Below are positions 12,299 to 24,268 of a stretch of DNA of 64,000 nucleotides, one piece after another (position 1 is the first letter of the stretch; the number at the start of each line of letters is the position of its first letter). This DNA is from Rhizophagus irregularis (Eukaryota; Glomeromycota; Glomeromycetes; Glomerales; Glomeraceae), in contig NC_089429.1 in the NCBI RefSeq assembly GCF_026210795.1, forward strand, positions 4,154,001-4,218,000. The letters are read 5' to 3'. The position numbers and the translations under genes are program-made. A model generated the notes under the pieces. That model saw only the letters and a list, made by a program, of their open reading frames with translations, was not told the origin of the DNA and made no database searches.

Positions 12299-12945
12299 AT
12301 TTAATTATAATATTTCAGTAAGAATATGTTTTAGTAAATTTACGGATAGAAAAATATAGGGTTATGTTACAAAAATCGGTAACAAGCGAGAAGAAAAAGT
12401 CAAGTCTAAATTAGCTTATATATATATTCCCGATAGTTTATTTTAGCTTAAATAGACTGATTTAATTAACTGTTACTATTAATATATTTAAAAATAAAAA
12501 TAAACTGATTTAATTAACCGTTGCAATTAATATTAAAAATAGTAGCGATAGTGATTTTCTCGCAATTTCTACAATTTATACGTTCATACGATTAATTGAT
12601 ACATAAAATTCATTTATTCAATCATGATTGATATTATTATTTTTTAATTAATTGCAATAAGATAACTGATTGATATATTATTTTTAAGAATTTATTTAAT
12701 CAACTAAATGAAATAAGCTAACTGATTGATATGGCAATTTTAAGTATTTATTTAATCAACTAAATGAAATAAATTAATTGATTGATATGGAAATTTTAAG
12801 AATTTATTTAATCAACTAAATGAAATAAGTTAACTGATTGAAAACTAATTACGATGAATTTTATAAACAAACTTCAAAGTTATTAAATCAGGTTATTTAA
12901 ATTTAAAATAAAATTGGGTTGGTAAATATTTATATCAAACCAAAT
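12299..12945. promoter_or_regulatory. Shared promoter region with tandem repeats, divergent genes of copy 1
   Basis: About 650 bases between the accessory gene (minus) and the transposase gene (plus). From about 12,640 to 12,850 a unit of about 62 bases (CTGATTGATATGG... ATTTATTTAATCAACTAAAT ...AATAAGTTAA) is repeated three times, with a partial copy before it. The other divergent element (57,142-57,651) also has a tandem repeat in the same place. Repeats here could bind the transposase or accessory protein; that is inference. Confidence 0.55.
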
Positions 12946-15721
12946 ATGCCAAAACCAAGAAAATATCGTGTTAATAGAGATCGTTCGAAAGTTACTAAAA
13001 GTGGTCCTAAAACTAGAAATTTGGTTGAATGTAAATGTTTATTGCATTGCGGAGGTAGTAAATTGGTGGATCCCAGAACATTTGAGAGACATCGCAAAGA
13101 AATAGAACAACTCCAAGCCATCGCTACCGGATCTCAAGCTTCTTGATCAAGAGAAACCGGCAAAAAACATAACATTTCTAAAGAAAGAAAAAAAAGCAAT
13201 TCTAGCAACAGTTCTAAAGAAAGAAAAAAAAGAAGAACTAGAGTCGTTGAGAATTTATCAGATACTGATGATGATGAAGAATCGGAACGAAATGATGATG
13301 ATGAATCGGAACGAAACGATGATGGTGAATCGGAATGAAACGATGATGAAGAATCGGAATGAAACGATGATGATGAAAACGATAATGAAACTGATAATGA
13401 GCTGATTGATGGACCGAAAAGACGAAAATGCCACAATAAGTTTCGTGATGTAAATCTTGAACAACCTAATAAACTGGAACCAGTTCAACTTGAAGATAAA
13501 GTACTGAGCGATGATGATGGAGCTTCTACTACAGATGAGGACGATGTTCTGATTGAAGAATTTACTGCTTCCGATTTTAATGATCTTGAGTCAGACCATG
13601 AATATTTTGACACGAACATTAATTTTAATGATTCGTGGATACTTCTGTGGATATTCAAATACCAAGCGAGATTTCGTGTTCCGGATGTTGCTATTGAGTC
13701 ACTTATTAAGTTTTTCAGGATGGTATTATTGGATACCGATCGAACACGTTTTAAAAATTTCCCTACAAGTTTTTATATGACAAAAAAACTTTTAGGAATT
13801 AATAAACGAGATAGGACATGTGTGGTATGTTCTGAATGCAACACTCTGTATAAAATATCAGAAATTTTGCCAGGAAATCCACAAAATGAGACAAATACCG
13901 GATTCCAATGCACTCATGTGGAATTTCCTAACCATCCTATGTGTAATAAAAGGCGGATATGTGGAACAGAATTAACTAATAAAGTCCCGGTAGTTAATGG
14001 ATTTGTCTGAAGACCCAGAATGTTATATCTGATACTATCTTTGAAAAAGCAATTGACTGTGATGTATCAACGCCCAGGCTTTGAAGAATCACTTCAGAAA
14101 TGGACAAATCAGAGAAATAAACCAGGCTTATACACTGATATTTACGATGGAGATGTATGGAAAAGCTTTCCATCTTCCTTAAACAACCCGGATACTCGAT
14201 TTTTTACAAATGAGACGGCCGATTCTAATCTTGGGATCATGATTAATTTAGACTGGTTCCAGCCATTTAATTTATCAGCTTACAGTTCTGGTGTTATCTA
14301 TGGGGTCATATGTAATCTTCCCCGTGATATTAGATTTAAATGAGAAAACATGCTATATCTTGGACTTCTCCTAGGACCGGAAGAAGTAAAATTACTAGGG
14401 TTCCGCAATTTGATTTGACATTTGACATTTGATTTGAATTTGATTTGAATTTGATTTGATTTAACAAATTCAAATTAGTGTCATATTTGATTTGATTTGA
14501 TTTTGAGGAACCCTAAAAATTACACAAGATTAATCATTTTCTTAGTCCAATTGTCGACGAATTGTTAGAATTCTGGGATGGCGTCGATCTACCATCTGGT
14601 AAAAGAATTCGGATTGCCGTAATTTGCTGCAGCAATGATATACCAGCTGCTAGAAAATTATGTGGACATATTTCGGCACTAGTCGGTTGTCATCGATGCT
14701 ACAAAACAGCCAATAGCAGCGAAAGAAGGTTTAATTTTGGTGGGTTTGACGATATGGATGATTGGTACATTTCCAGAGATCCAAATGAGCATTGACAAAA
14801 TGCCGAACTTTGGAAACAGTGCAGAACTCAGGAAGAAAGAAAAAAACATGTTTCTGACACTCACGTGCAGTGGTCGGAAATGCTAAGATTGATTTATTTC
14901 AACCCGATAAGACATCTTATTGTCGATCCAATGCACTGTTTATTACTGGGGATTGCTTATTGGATCGTAAAGAAATTATGGATAGATAGCGGAAAAATCA
15001 CTAAAAAGGACCTTGAATTATTAATGGAAAGAAGAGCAAATGCTCTTAAAGTACCAGCGGATATCGGAAGGATTCTGTATAAAATAGCAACTGGGAAAGG
15101 GTTTTCTGGATTTACGGCTGATCAATGGAAATCGTTTATTTTAATTTACGCGACTCCATTGATGTGGGATCTTCTAGATACTTCCGATCGTGAAATATTA
15201 GCAAATTTTGTAAGAGCTTGCTCTTTGCTTGTCTGTCGAATTATCGCCACCAATGCATTGCGCGAAGCTCATAGCCGATTGCTTCAAGTAGCTCGTTTAA
15301 TTAAAACGTATTACGGAAAAGAGATGATAACTCCAAACATCCATTTATCACTCCATATTGTCGATTGTTGCCATGATTATGGCCCATTATATTCTTTCTG
15401 GTGTTACTCGTTTGAAAGAATGAACAGATTATTAGGTAAATATATATATAAATCGGTATAAGTTATCGGTATAAGTTAAATTTAATAAATGGTATAAATG
15501 AATTAATTTATTTATCATCTTGCTGTAGGTTCTTTTCCAAATAGTAAGCGAGCTATTGAACTAGAATTGATGCGAATCATCACGCAAAATTCACGGCTAA
15601 ATTGCCTAATATCCGCCTAATCAGATAATCCAAAATTGATGGAAGCATTATCTCTGGTACAAAATAGGCCAACTACTGGAAGTTTAGCGGCTTACGATGG
15701 GTTCGATTTTGCTGAACTTTA
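12946..15721 (+). pseudogene. Tnp2-like transposase (copy 1), interrupted
   Basis: One long frame from ATG 12946, resumed after a MITE at 14,396-14,515 and completed by a short last exon (about 15,529-15,721). The N-end has a Cys/His cluster (CKCLLHCGG...RTFERHRKE), then an acidic linker with DDDESERN repeats. The core shows CTHVEFPNHPMC, LGPEEVKL (cut by the MITE), ICCSNDIPAARKLCGH, CHRCYK, DPMHCLLLG, IGRILYKIATGKGFSGFTAD and YSFWCYSFERMNRLLG, all landmarks of the Tnp2 (Transposase_21-type) RNase H-fold transposases. The frame is open except for TGA codons at 13,144, 13,336, 13,360, 14,008, 14,341 and 14,794, and one TAA in the last exon. Most TGAs sit where Arg (CGA) is expected. The neighbour on the minus strand is its accessory gene. 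Confidence 0.85.
14388..14523. mobile_element. hAT-type MITE, 120 bp, 8 bp TSD
   Basis: The element is 14,396-14,515 with terminal inverted repeats TAGGGTTCC / GGAACCCTA. It is flanked by the 8 bp direct duplication AAAATTAC at 14,388-14,395 and 14,516-14,523. The interior is mostly TTTGATTTGA words. An 8 bp duplication with short TIRs starting TAGGG fits the hAT superfamily. It splits the transposase motif LGPEEVKL|HKINHFLSP: the 128 added bases shift the frame, and removing the element with one duplication puts the two sides back in phase. The insertion therefore postdates the copy-1 transposon. Confidence 0.9.
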
Positions 15722-15790
15722 AGTTATAAATAATAATAAACTACTGTATGCAGATAATAATATAATATAAGAAAAAAAAAGGGTTTTTTT
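15722..15790. other. Junction between transposase copy 1 and LINE piece
   Basis: A/T-rich spacer ending in an A-run followed by a T-run (about 15,771-15,793). No terminal inverted repeat of copy 1 was found here, so its right end is either diverged or lost when the LINE piece arrived. Confidence 0.35.
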
Positions 15791-17080
15791 TAGCCGGTCT
15801 AAACAAAAACAACAAAGGTTACACAAGATGATAAACGAAGTTACACGCGTAGTAAGAATGGAAGGAAGGGAAAAATGCCAAGCTCTGGGCAATCTCCACA
15901 AGAATAATCAGGACAATAACGCGTCCTCAATACAATACACAAGTGATGAATGGTCACAACAACAAAAACAAAAAGAATATTTAGTGGGTGGTGAAGCAGA
16001 CAATGATATACACCCAGAAACAAATGAAATAACGTTTGAAAAGAGGGATTTCTGAAAGGATCAAGACAACATAGAAGAAGTAGTCGAGTCTTTGACAAAC
16101 GAAGAAAGTATTAACGCATTCTTAGCAAGACAAAGGCTAAGATTTGTTAAGGGAAATTGAATGACCAAGAGACGAAAAATTCAATGTTTTTAGAAATGCA
16201 CATTGCAGCACATAATATAGATGGGATTGCTAGTGTCCCGTCTATACAGAAACTTCATAATTTATTGGAATTTGGTAAAGAAAATAATATCGACACTATA
16301 GCTATATCAGAAACCAATACAGACTATCATCAGGAATATTTTATAAACCAGGACATTAAGTCAAAGGTCTATTCGATAATCTTTAGTGAACGTGATCAAA
16401 AAACTAAGGGATCGGGAACGGCACTTGTGATCCATAACAAATGGATGAAACATTATTACTCAGTAGTACGCATATCTCCATATATTCTAGTAGTTAAATT
16501 TTTATTCATACAGAGAGAAATATGGGTCTGGTCAATATACGCCGCTCCTAACAATCAAAACATGAGAAAAAATTTGATTGACGAATTGATAATAGCTATG
16601 GAGGGACATGACCGATCAGTTCACAACACCGTAGTATTGCATGTTGTTTTAGGAGATTTCAATGACACAATTAACAATAGGATAGACCGATCATCCAGTA
16701 CCGGACAACCAGGATCTCAATTCTTAATACAACTATCGCAATTAGGTCTTTATGATGTGTGTAGAAGTCTTTATCCGGATGCAGAAATATTCACACATGA
16801 GAAATGGGATAAAAATAAAAGCAAATCAGGTCCTATTTCAAAATCGAGGATTGATCAAATCTGGATCACACATGAACCCGATGTGATTCCAGTAGAGTTT
16901 TCGGTGCATTCATCACAGATGATCACCAACAGTCATCATAGTATAATTTCAACAACACTAAACATATCAGGATTCATTAGGAATAATTTCCGGCATTGCG
17001 TCCCAGATCAATTACAGGATCCAGATTTAGGAGATAAACATCAAAACAAACGAATAGTAGATTTCAGTAAAATAACCAGC
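15791..17080 (+). mobile_element. LINE fragment with APE-type endonuclease
   Basis: A first block (about 15,828-16,140) reads NEESINAFLARQRLRF near its end and is out of frame with the next. From about 16,160 a 300-codon frame is an APE-like endonuclease: AAHNIDGIAS at the start (Asn), IAISETNTD (catalytic Glu), VLGDFNDTI (Asp/Asn), SRIDQIWITH (Asp) and TNSHHSIIS (His). These are the metal-binding and catalytic positions of non-LTR retrotransposon endonucleases that nick the target. No reverse transcriptase follows: the frame stops at 17,081-17,083, exactly where kinase sequence begins. A normal LINE copy loses its 5' end and keeps its 3' end, so retaining only the endonuclease is unusual and suggests a later deletion or recombination. 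Confidence 0.8.
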
Positions 17081-17624
17081 TGATATATATAGCTTCGGTA
17101 TGATTATGTATTTTATAGCAACTAAAAGACAACCTTTTCAAAATCGTGCTCATGATCACTATCTAGCATTAGATATATGTAAGGACAATACAAGACCTAG
17201 TATAAATGATTTAGAAGTACCAGAATGTTATATTGATTTAATGAAAAGATGTTGGGATCCAGATCCGAAGAATAGGCCAAATGTTAAGGAAACATGTGAT
17301 TTGATTGAATTATTTCATAAGTCATATACAACTAAATATAGTAAATCTCCTGAAATCAAACAACAATTCGAAGAAGTAGAAAAGCATAGAAAATCAAATC
17401 TTCCAACTAAATCTCAAATCAAGAAAATCAGAAAACTAAAAAAGCAAAAAGAAGTTCTGGAACAGCATGAAGAAGAAAATTCTACACCTAATAAAAATGA
17501 TGAAAATGATGAAAATGATGAATATGACGAAAATGATCAATCAGATACTCATCCACAAGCTATTTATACGTCTAGATTACTTAATAATTCATTTATTTCT
17601 GAAGGTTTAGACATGGCAATTTGA
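17079..17624 (+). pseudogene. TKL-type protein kinase, C-lobe fragment
   Basis: The frame starts in mid-domain with ADIYSFGMIMYFIATKRQPF, the subdomain IX region (Asp of D-x-Y-S-F-G-M). It goes on through LALDICKDNTRPSIN to CYIDLMKRCWDPDPKNRPN, the conserved Arg of subdomain XI. A tail of about 85 residues is Lys/Glu-rich with DEND repeats and ends SFISEGLDMAI. Nothing upstream encodes the N-lobe: the sequence before 17,080 is LINE. A stop lies just upstream in the kinase frame, so there is no readable fusion. It is the truncated end of a Rhizophagus-type kinase gene. Confidence 0.8.
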
Positions 17625-17632
17625 TAAAGCAA

Positions 17633-17797
17633 ATGATGTTTATAATAGGTACGGTATATTTTCCATTTTCATATGCTTTCTTGTTTGGATGGTTTAATGA
17701 TGGACGCGAATATCTTGCGATCGTTAAATTTATGTTTATCCTTTGCATGAACCTGTTGCTTTTACTTTTTCTTCTTAACAATACCATTTTCTTATAG
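17633..17797 (+). CDS. Possible 54-aa hydrophobic ORF
   Basis: ATG 17633 opens 54 codons beginning MMFIIGTVYFPFSYAFLFGW and ending in a Leu-rich segment (LLLLLFLLNNTIFL). Two membrane-spanning stretches are separated by FNDGREYLAIVK. It lies just after the kinase stop. I recognise no family. T-rich DNA yields such frames by chance, so this is weakly supported. Confidence 0.2.
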   Translation: MMFIIGTVYFPFSYAFLFGWFNDGREYLAIVKFMFILCMNLLLLLFLLNNTIFL

Positions 17798-19183
17798 CTG
17801 GAATAATGGCGATGACATTTGATGACGCATTTGTCAGTATCATAGGTTTAAGGTAGAGTATACTCGCTTAATAGTTTTGCATTTCGTTATAATAAACTAA
17901 TCGATTTTTTTTTCGCGATGGATTTTGTTAATTTTTGGTTATTAGAACTTGAGAATATAGAAATTGCTTTCCCTTCTTATTAATTCCTGATTTTTCTTGC
18001 TTTATCTTCTTATTCTTTTTGCTTTTTATTTCTAAACTTTCTTTTATTTATCTTTAGCTTTTTATCAATTTTTTTTTCATTTTATTTAAATATTAAATTT
18101 AAGGTAACAATTTGTCTAAATTTTTTATTAAAATTCTATTTTGTTTAATAAATACTGAGTGATTTAACCGTACTTTTGGGATTGGCAAAGGCGATCAAAA
18201 GTCTTATATTATATAAAGTTCTTAAATTGTGATCTATCAATTATTTTAAATTACATAATAAACCGTATGATTATTAATGATACTCATTTAAAAATAACAA
18301 GTTATAAACCAAGATAAATTATCGACGATTTATAGAGGACTATAACATCATCGAAATCATCTCTTTGTCATCGATAGCATGTGAAATTACAGATTAAGGA
18401 TGTCGGTTCTCAATTATAATCACATGACAAAATATCAACCAATCAAGCCAAACTGACAAATTTATCATACAATGGTCAGCTGCTCTTGCACAAATGGTCA
18501 GCATATCTTTTATTCATATATATATTCACATATGGGCACACTTCATCTGTATAACTTCATCGTTTTTGGTTTAAGAGGTTAGAATTTAAAGATATAGAAA
18601 ATCACATGATAATTTATTACAATCAATATGGCAAATCGTAACACTAATTTTCTGTGTAATGTAAACTTATGTAATACTTAATGTGAAAGGATGAAACTTA
18701 TATGGTTAGAAAGCCACGAACCAGGAGAATACTTTTTAAACTTAAAAAGTCATATTATTTACAGCCCTTTTTTAAAAACCTTCGTATGAAGTTGCGAATG
18801 GGCTTTTTATTTTGCGAATGGGCAAATAGGATTTTTATTGGCTCCCTGTTTACTGGCGTCGACTCATTAGAAAAACTCGTAATACCCTAGTATGTTTTAT
18901 TGAAAGCGTTGCAATTTGCAAAATTTATTTAATTATTCGTATATATTTAATTTTAAATAAAAAATTAATGTATTCTGAAGAAAGAAATATTTTGTACAAA
19001 TTATTAAATTTAAATTTATTATATATTATTTAAATTTATTATGTATTCTTTTTATTTTTTACGCGTCCAATAATACCATGAATCTATAATAGCCCTCTCC
19101 CTTGCTCCTTCTTTGAGTCCTATTATAAACACATTCATTGACAAGGTTTGTGCATTTGGTGAAGAATAGTAAAGTGAGATTTT
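17798..19183. other. Intergenic, nothing recognised
   Basis: About 1.4 kb, T-rich to 18,100 then A/T-mixed. TGCGAATGGGC occurs twice within 30 bases (about 18,794 and 18,813), and the 62-codon frame there has no motif. The last 150 bases should contain the 3' end of the RecQ gene. I searched for an inverted counterpart of the sequence just beyond 23,924 and found none by eye. Confidence 0.4.
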
Positions 19184-21316
19184 TTATTCTACGTAACCAC
19201 GTACTATCAAATCTGCAAGCATATAGCCTGCCAATTCTTTTGGTTTTCCAAATTTTGGTTTTCGGCCGCTTTTATATACTTGCAACTCAGTCAAGCCTAA
19301 TTCTCGAATTTTTTTAGTATTCGATTTACAAAAAACATCCACTATATCATCTTCAGTAATTTCACAATTATTACTATAATTCATTTCTTCAACAGTATCT
19401 AATAAATGAAGAATATCCTCTACACAATTTTCATAAGTAGGTTGTTCTTTAATCCGATTTTTACAATTATCACATTTCAAACAAGGAGAAGGAACATTAT
19501 CTCCATTCCAAAGATAATAACGATTAATTATTTGACTTCTGCATTCATATTGGTTTCGGCAAAATAAAAGAACTTCGTGAATTTTGTGTACACTGATATC
19601 AAGGTAAAGTTTTCGTTCACGTTCTTGATCAGTCATATTTTGTATATCAAAACAACTAGTTTTAAATATACAATAATAAAGTTTTAATTCTCTCTTTATT
19701 TATGTAAAATAGTACAACTTTTAAATTTGTAATAGATAGTATTTGATAAAATTTACTTAAGCAACTCACGTTTCTCGATTTTCAGCCAAAATTCCAAAGT
19801 TTGTTCTTAGATCTTTCTTTATTGAATAAAACATCACACTTCTGGCTTCATTACCATCACGTCCTGCTCGTCCAATTTCTTGTATCAAATTTGCTATATA
19901 CAAAAAAAAATATGAGAAGGTGTGTAAAATAATAATTATAACATAATTACTTACTCATATTTAAAGGAGCTACACAATGTACTATTAGGTAAACATCGGA
20001 AGAATTGATACCCATGCCAAATGCATTGGTCCCAATCATTATTTGAATTTTACCATCTTTCCAATGCGATATAATGCTTTGACGTTGCTCATCTCCTATT
20101 CCTCCATGATACACGCCCAAATTTTTATCTGGTAATAGTGGTTGCAATGTCGCAAAAAGATCATCACACCCTAATTGTGTTGCACAATAAATAATAATTC
20201 TTCCTCTTTCATGCTTCTTAATTAAACTTATAAGATCATTTGAAAAGATTTCACGATTATCTCTTCTTTTATAAACTTCTATAGTTATTTCTTTGCGTTC
20301 AAAAGAAGAACCCCGAATCATAGCAAAATTTTCTGATGGTATTTCAAGAGATGTGTGGATATCTTGGGCGTCTTTATATGTGCACGTAGCAGTTAAAAGC
20401 ATAATAGGGACTATAGGCCAATTTTTTTTCAATAGTCCTAAATTTTTCCACGATTCTCTATTAAAAAAGAATTATTAAATTTAATTATCACTAAATTAAG
20501 CAAGCTATTTTCGTAAGTAACTTACCTAAAATTACCATAATCTAGAATACAATGAGCTTCATCAATCACAAAACGCACTTTTGCTTTACTATACATATTA
20601 CTAATAAAATTTTGAAATTCTTTATTTAAGCAAAGTTTCTCAGAAGTGATGAATAATATTTTTGTAAAACCAAGGGCAATCTCTTCAAATATCTTTTCTT
20701 GTTCGCTTCTACCTTGTATTGTGTTTGCATAAATTGAAGCACATGGTATACCAATTTGTATTAATTCTCGCTATTAAAATAAAATGTAATTATGTAAATA
20801 ATAATTTAATAATTTGCAACGAACTACTGATAAATGAGATAAACGATTACTTACTTTCTGATCTTCCATCAAAGCTTTTAACGGGCTAATAACTATTGTT
20901 ATTCCTTCAAAAATTAGTGCGCAAATTACATAACACAATGTCTTTCCTCTTCCTGTTTTGATTGATACAAGTGTATCTTTGCCATTTAAATATGACTCTA
21001 TAGCCTCAAGTTGTCCTTCACGCAAATGATCGTATCCAAACACTTTTTTCACAGCTAATTTTATTAACTCCTTTAACTCCAAAATATTTTTCTCGCCACT
21101 AGGAGTATAATTTTTATTCAGCAAGCGTTCCCACCAACCTGCTAAGACATAAAAGGAGCACAAAGAACATAAACCAGAAACAGTTTTCTTTCGAAATGAA
21201 GAACACCCTTGGCACTTAATAATTACATTAAAATCTGTAATTAATTTTGCAAAGGAAGGATAAAATGAATTTGCGCGTATTCTTTCTTCTGCTTTGTACT
21301 TGTAAGGAATCAATTC
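19184..21316 (-). CDS. RecQ-type DNA helicase, 3' half of a transposase-helicase gene
   Basis: Exons 21316-20855, 20770-20526, 20457-19955, 19893-19770 and 19655-19184 join in perfect phase (about 600 codons, no internal stop). Motifs in order: a Cys cluster (CQGCSSF..LCSLCSF), GYDHLREGQLEAI (motif 0), TGRGKTLCY (Walker A; RecQ usually TGGGKS), VISPLKALMEDQ (Ia), FVIDEAHC (DEAH box), LLTATCT (III), YHGGIGDEQR, GTNAFGMGI (V), QEIGRAGRDG (VI), then the RecQ zinc region (FCRNQYECRS...C..CDNC) and a winged-helix-like end (ELAGYMLADLIVRGY). RecQ enzymes unwind DNA 3'-5' using ATP. The first exon starts after an acceptor and has no ATG before the helicase core: its first possible codons read ELIPYK, with TTG at 21,313. 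This implies that it is translated as part of the transposase gene upstream. Confidence 0.88.
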
Positions 21317-21384
21317 CTATATGCAAAGGTATACTATATTAAAAAATAGATAAATATTACATTTTAAATATATTTTTAGCCAAC

Positions 21385-23923
21385 CTGGCTAAAATCAAAT
21401 CCTTGCAATTCTTGCTGATCATTAGCATAATTCACAGCACGTTCTTGATTTCGTTTATCTATAACATTTCGATTATGATGTAATTGACCTTGACGTTGTC
21501 TAACCAACTTGCTTATATTATACTGATCATTTGTACTGAATTTATTCACTTTAGCAGCCTTACGCACACCTTCCATCATACAATCAAGCCCTTCATTGTT
21601 ATCTATAACAGCTAAAGCATATCGTGCTTTATAAGAAGCCCAAAAATCAATTCTCTTATCAACAAATCACAAGATTTTTCGGTTAAAAGCTTCATTATAG
21701 GCTGTTCGGTGACAAGTAACAAGACTTTGTTGAATAGGAAGCTTAAAAATCGTTAAAAGCATTTTCCGAAATCCTTCAATCTCCATTTCTGTAAAAGATT
21801 GTAATGTTGGAGTTTGCAATTGTAGCTCTTCATTTTCCTTATACCAACAAACTTCTTTCTAGCAAAGATCATGATTATTGAGCAGATGTTGGATTAAACC
21901 TTCTACTTGGATGTAACGCAATTCTTCATTAGTTGGTGTATTTGGATCATCATTTTTTTTTCGCAAGCCAGCAGTAAATACACATCCATTAAAATATCTC
22001 ATTATATGCTGCTCAAATCTGTGATAACGAGCATATTGTTTTTTTACTATTGCAAAATAATAAAAAGTAAATAGAACGATAATAATATTTGACTTTTAAT
22101 AGATTAATAAATAAACAATAACAAACATAAGTTTTTTCGAATATTTTTGCTTGCATGTTTAAGGTCCGCATAAATTTCTGATACAATAGGAACATTGGCT
22201 AAAGTTTTGTTGGAATCTAAATCTCCATCAATACAAACTTCAAGTAAAAGGTCAGACTTTTCTAATACTGGAATTATCTGTTCCAAAAGTGTGATTAAAA
22301 TTGTATGTTCCATTTGGCGAAAACTGGCGTCAAAATTGCCTTTATGTACCACAACTTTTTCCTCTGAAGTTCCATCTTTTCCTTTTTTAGTGATGACACG
22401 AGACTTTTCTACTACATGAAAAGCAACAACAGCTTTGTGCCCGTAATCTTATGAAAATAAAAATAAAATTAATCAAGATTAATAAAAAATCAAATTTGAT
22501 TTTATATAAATTTACCTTCAAGATCTTCCAAATAAATAAATTCTCCACTAGCTTGTTTTGCATTGCGAGAATGGGACCAAGAGCAGTCAAATCCAATAGT
22601 TAAAGCTTTTTTTCCTTTTGCAACAGTATGAGTTATAGCAGCATTTAACGCCTGTTTAGCAGATTCTTCAGCTTTTAATATAAGAGTAGGAAACATACGA
22701 TATTGATATTGATGATAGGAACTCTTACAACTCTGAGCAGTAATACCCATAACCGCCAATGCAGTTTGCATAGTATAATGATTCATTCCACCTGCTAAAG
22801 TTGATGCCGCAACTATATGTGAAAAATTGGTTCCTTTAGATTGATTAGAATATGAATCCATCGTACCACATAGCTGACAATCTACGTCAATTGTAACATT
22901 AAACCCAACACAAGATACATGATATGATTTATTTTGAAAATTTGTATTATAACAATGACTACAGGGATGCAAAAGTACTAAAGAAAAGTATTGTTCTGTA
23001 CTAATTAATATCGTTGATCCCAATTTTTTTTCATTTAAAATATTATCCACAGCTTCTTTTATTCTTTCAGATTTTTCATTTAAATCAATTTTATTATTAA
23101 AATCAGAATTTTCATTTTGAAGTTGATCAATTTTAGTTTTTAGCCGTTTGATATTGCGATTAGCGTTATAATATGTTGATTTGTATTTTTCGTGCATTAC
23201 CATAAGGGCTTGTGTAAATTTTGGAGAAAGAATTTTTCCACTTTCTTCCAATTTAATTCCATGAACAATTGAATCTTTTTCATTAAGCTGCTCAAGTTCA
23301 GAACTTTTTCGTTTAAGACTACGGACCAGAGTCTCTTCTTTTGAAGTTGATAGTGTAGGAGATTGAAAATTTAAATTTTGACAAGAAAAACGATGGGAAA
23401 ATACCTTATGAACTGTATTTTGCAACATTGCTACAATGGTATGATCATTAAACCCTAAAACTGAGGCAAGTGAAATATTTTTTATATTATACTGTTTTAT
23501 CATTAGATAAAATCCTAATGTTTCCCGACCTTGAGCATTACATTTAGTAAATGTAAAGTCTTCACCAAATTCTTGCCAAAAAAATTGCAAAGATTCTCCA
23601 TTTCTCTCAATAGAAAGTTTAAAAAAAAAACCACCTAAAGAAGTATAAATGATATAACCTGGCAATAATGGAACCCATGATTTTTCGTTAAGAATATTAT
23701 TTTGCAAATGTATATAACCAACATTTATATTTTTTTGCCGAGTTTTTTCAAGTTCATTATGGAAGTTTTTGGGTATAATAAATTCTGACAGTTCTTTATG
23801 AAGTGGTAATACTTCGAATTTAGAAGAAAAGTCAATAACAAACCAGCTTCTATTTATTCTTTTATAACTTTGATATTTAGAAGGATTTTTTTGGACGATA
23901 AGGTCATACCAGTTACGTGTCAT
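21385..23923 (-). pseudogene. DDE transposase, 5' half of the transposase-RecQ gene
   Basis: Exons 23923-22516, 22447-22127 and 22046-21385 join in phase. The N-terminal 330 residues include a coiled stretch (NIKRLKTKIDQLQNEN). A Cys cluster follows (HPCSHC...CVGF...CQLCG), then a DDE-type core: GFDCSWSHSRNA (Asp, residue about 446), CIDGDLDSNKT (Asp, about 543) and TAYNEAFNRK (Glu, about 695), followed by IDFWASYKARYALAV. The order and spacing resemble the Mutator-like/Kolobok-like DDE proteins. Two in-frame stops (TAG at 21,861-21,859; TGA at 21,669-21,667) lie in the third exon. The splice to the RecQ part uses CAG|GTTGGC, a poor donor, and a good acceptor (CATATAG) with phase 0 on both sides. 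It is a recently disabled transposase head; the superfamily is uncertain. Confidence 0.75.
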
Positions 23924-24268
23924 ATTGCTATATGTCTATATAAAAGTGTATAGGATAGACCGATAAACCTGTTTGAAAACTTGTTTTTTCAGACGCGTTA
24001 ATTGAGTTGATACGTGTACCCGGTTTTCAGAACCTCATGTGATCAACAAAAATTTGCCACTGCGTATATATAAAAAATGATCGACATATACTATACCTTT
24101 AATTTAAATTATTTCTTTTGTTTTACTTGTTAAAAATTTCAATGCACTTAAATCATTTTTTTTTTTTAATATTATAGAGCAGAAAATTCATGGTACGATA
24201 AATTTGATTCATAAAATTTGTAAAAAAAAATATATATTAAATCATGTTATGTGCTCTTTTAGGTAATA
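23924..24268. promoter_or_regulatory. Divergent promoter region, transposase-RecQ and USP-like gene
   Basis: About 345 bases between ATG 23923 (minus) and the first candidate exon of the USP-like gene (plus). T/A-runs only; no repeat or terminal inverted repeat recognised. Bases about 23,990-24,070 (ACGCGTTAATTGAGTTGATA...) are the least A/T-biased part. Confidence 0.35.

Noticed and set aside
15722-16140. Right end of transposon copy 1
   Set aside because: No inverted match to the left-flank hairpins or to any CCCTATA-type end was found, so no border was annotated.
18702-18890. 62-codon frame with repeated GCGAATGGGC
   Set aside because: Frame created by a short internal repeat; no family, no splice context.
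21313-21316. Independent start of the RecQ gene at 21,313
   Set aside because: The codon there is TTG, not ATG, and it follows a splice acceptor; the next ATG is inside the helicase core.
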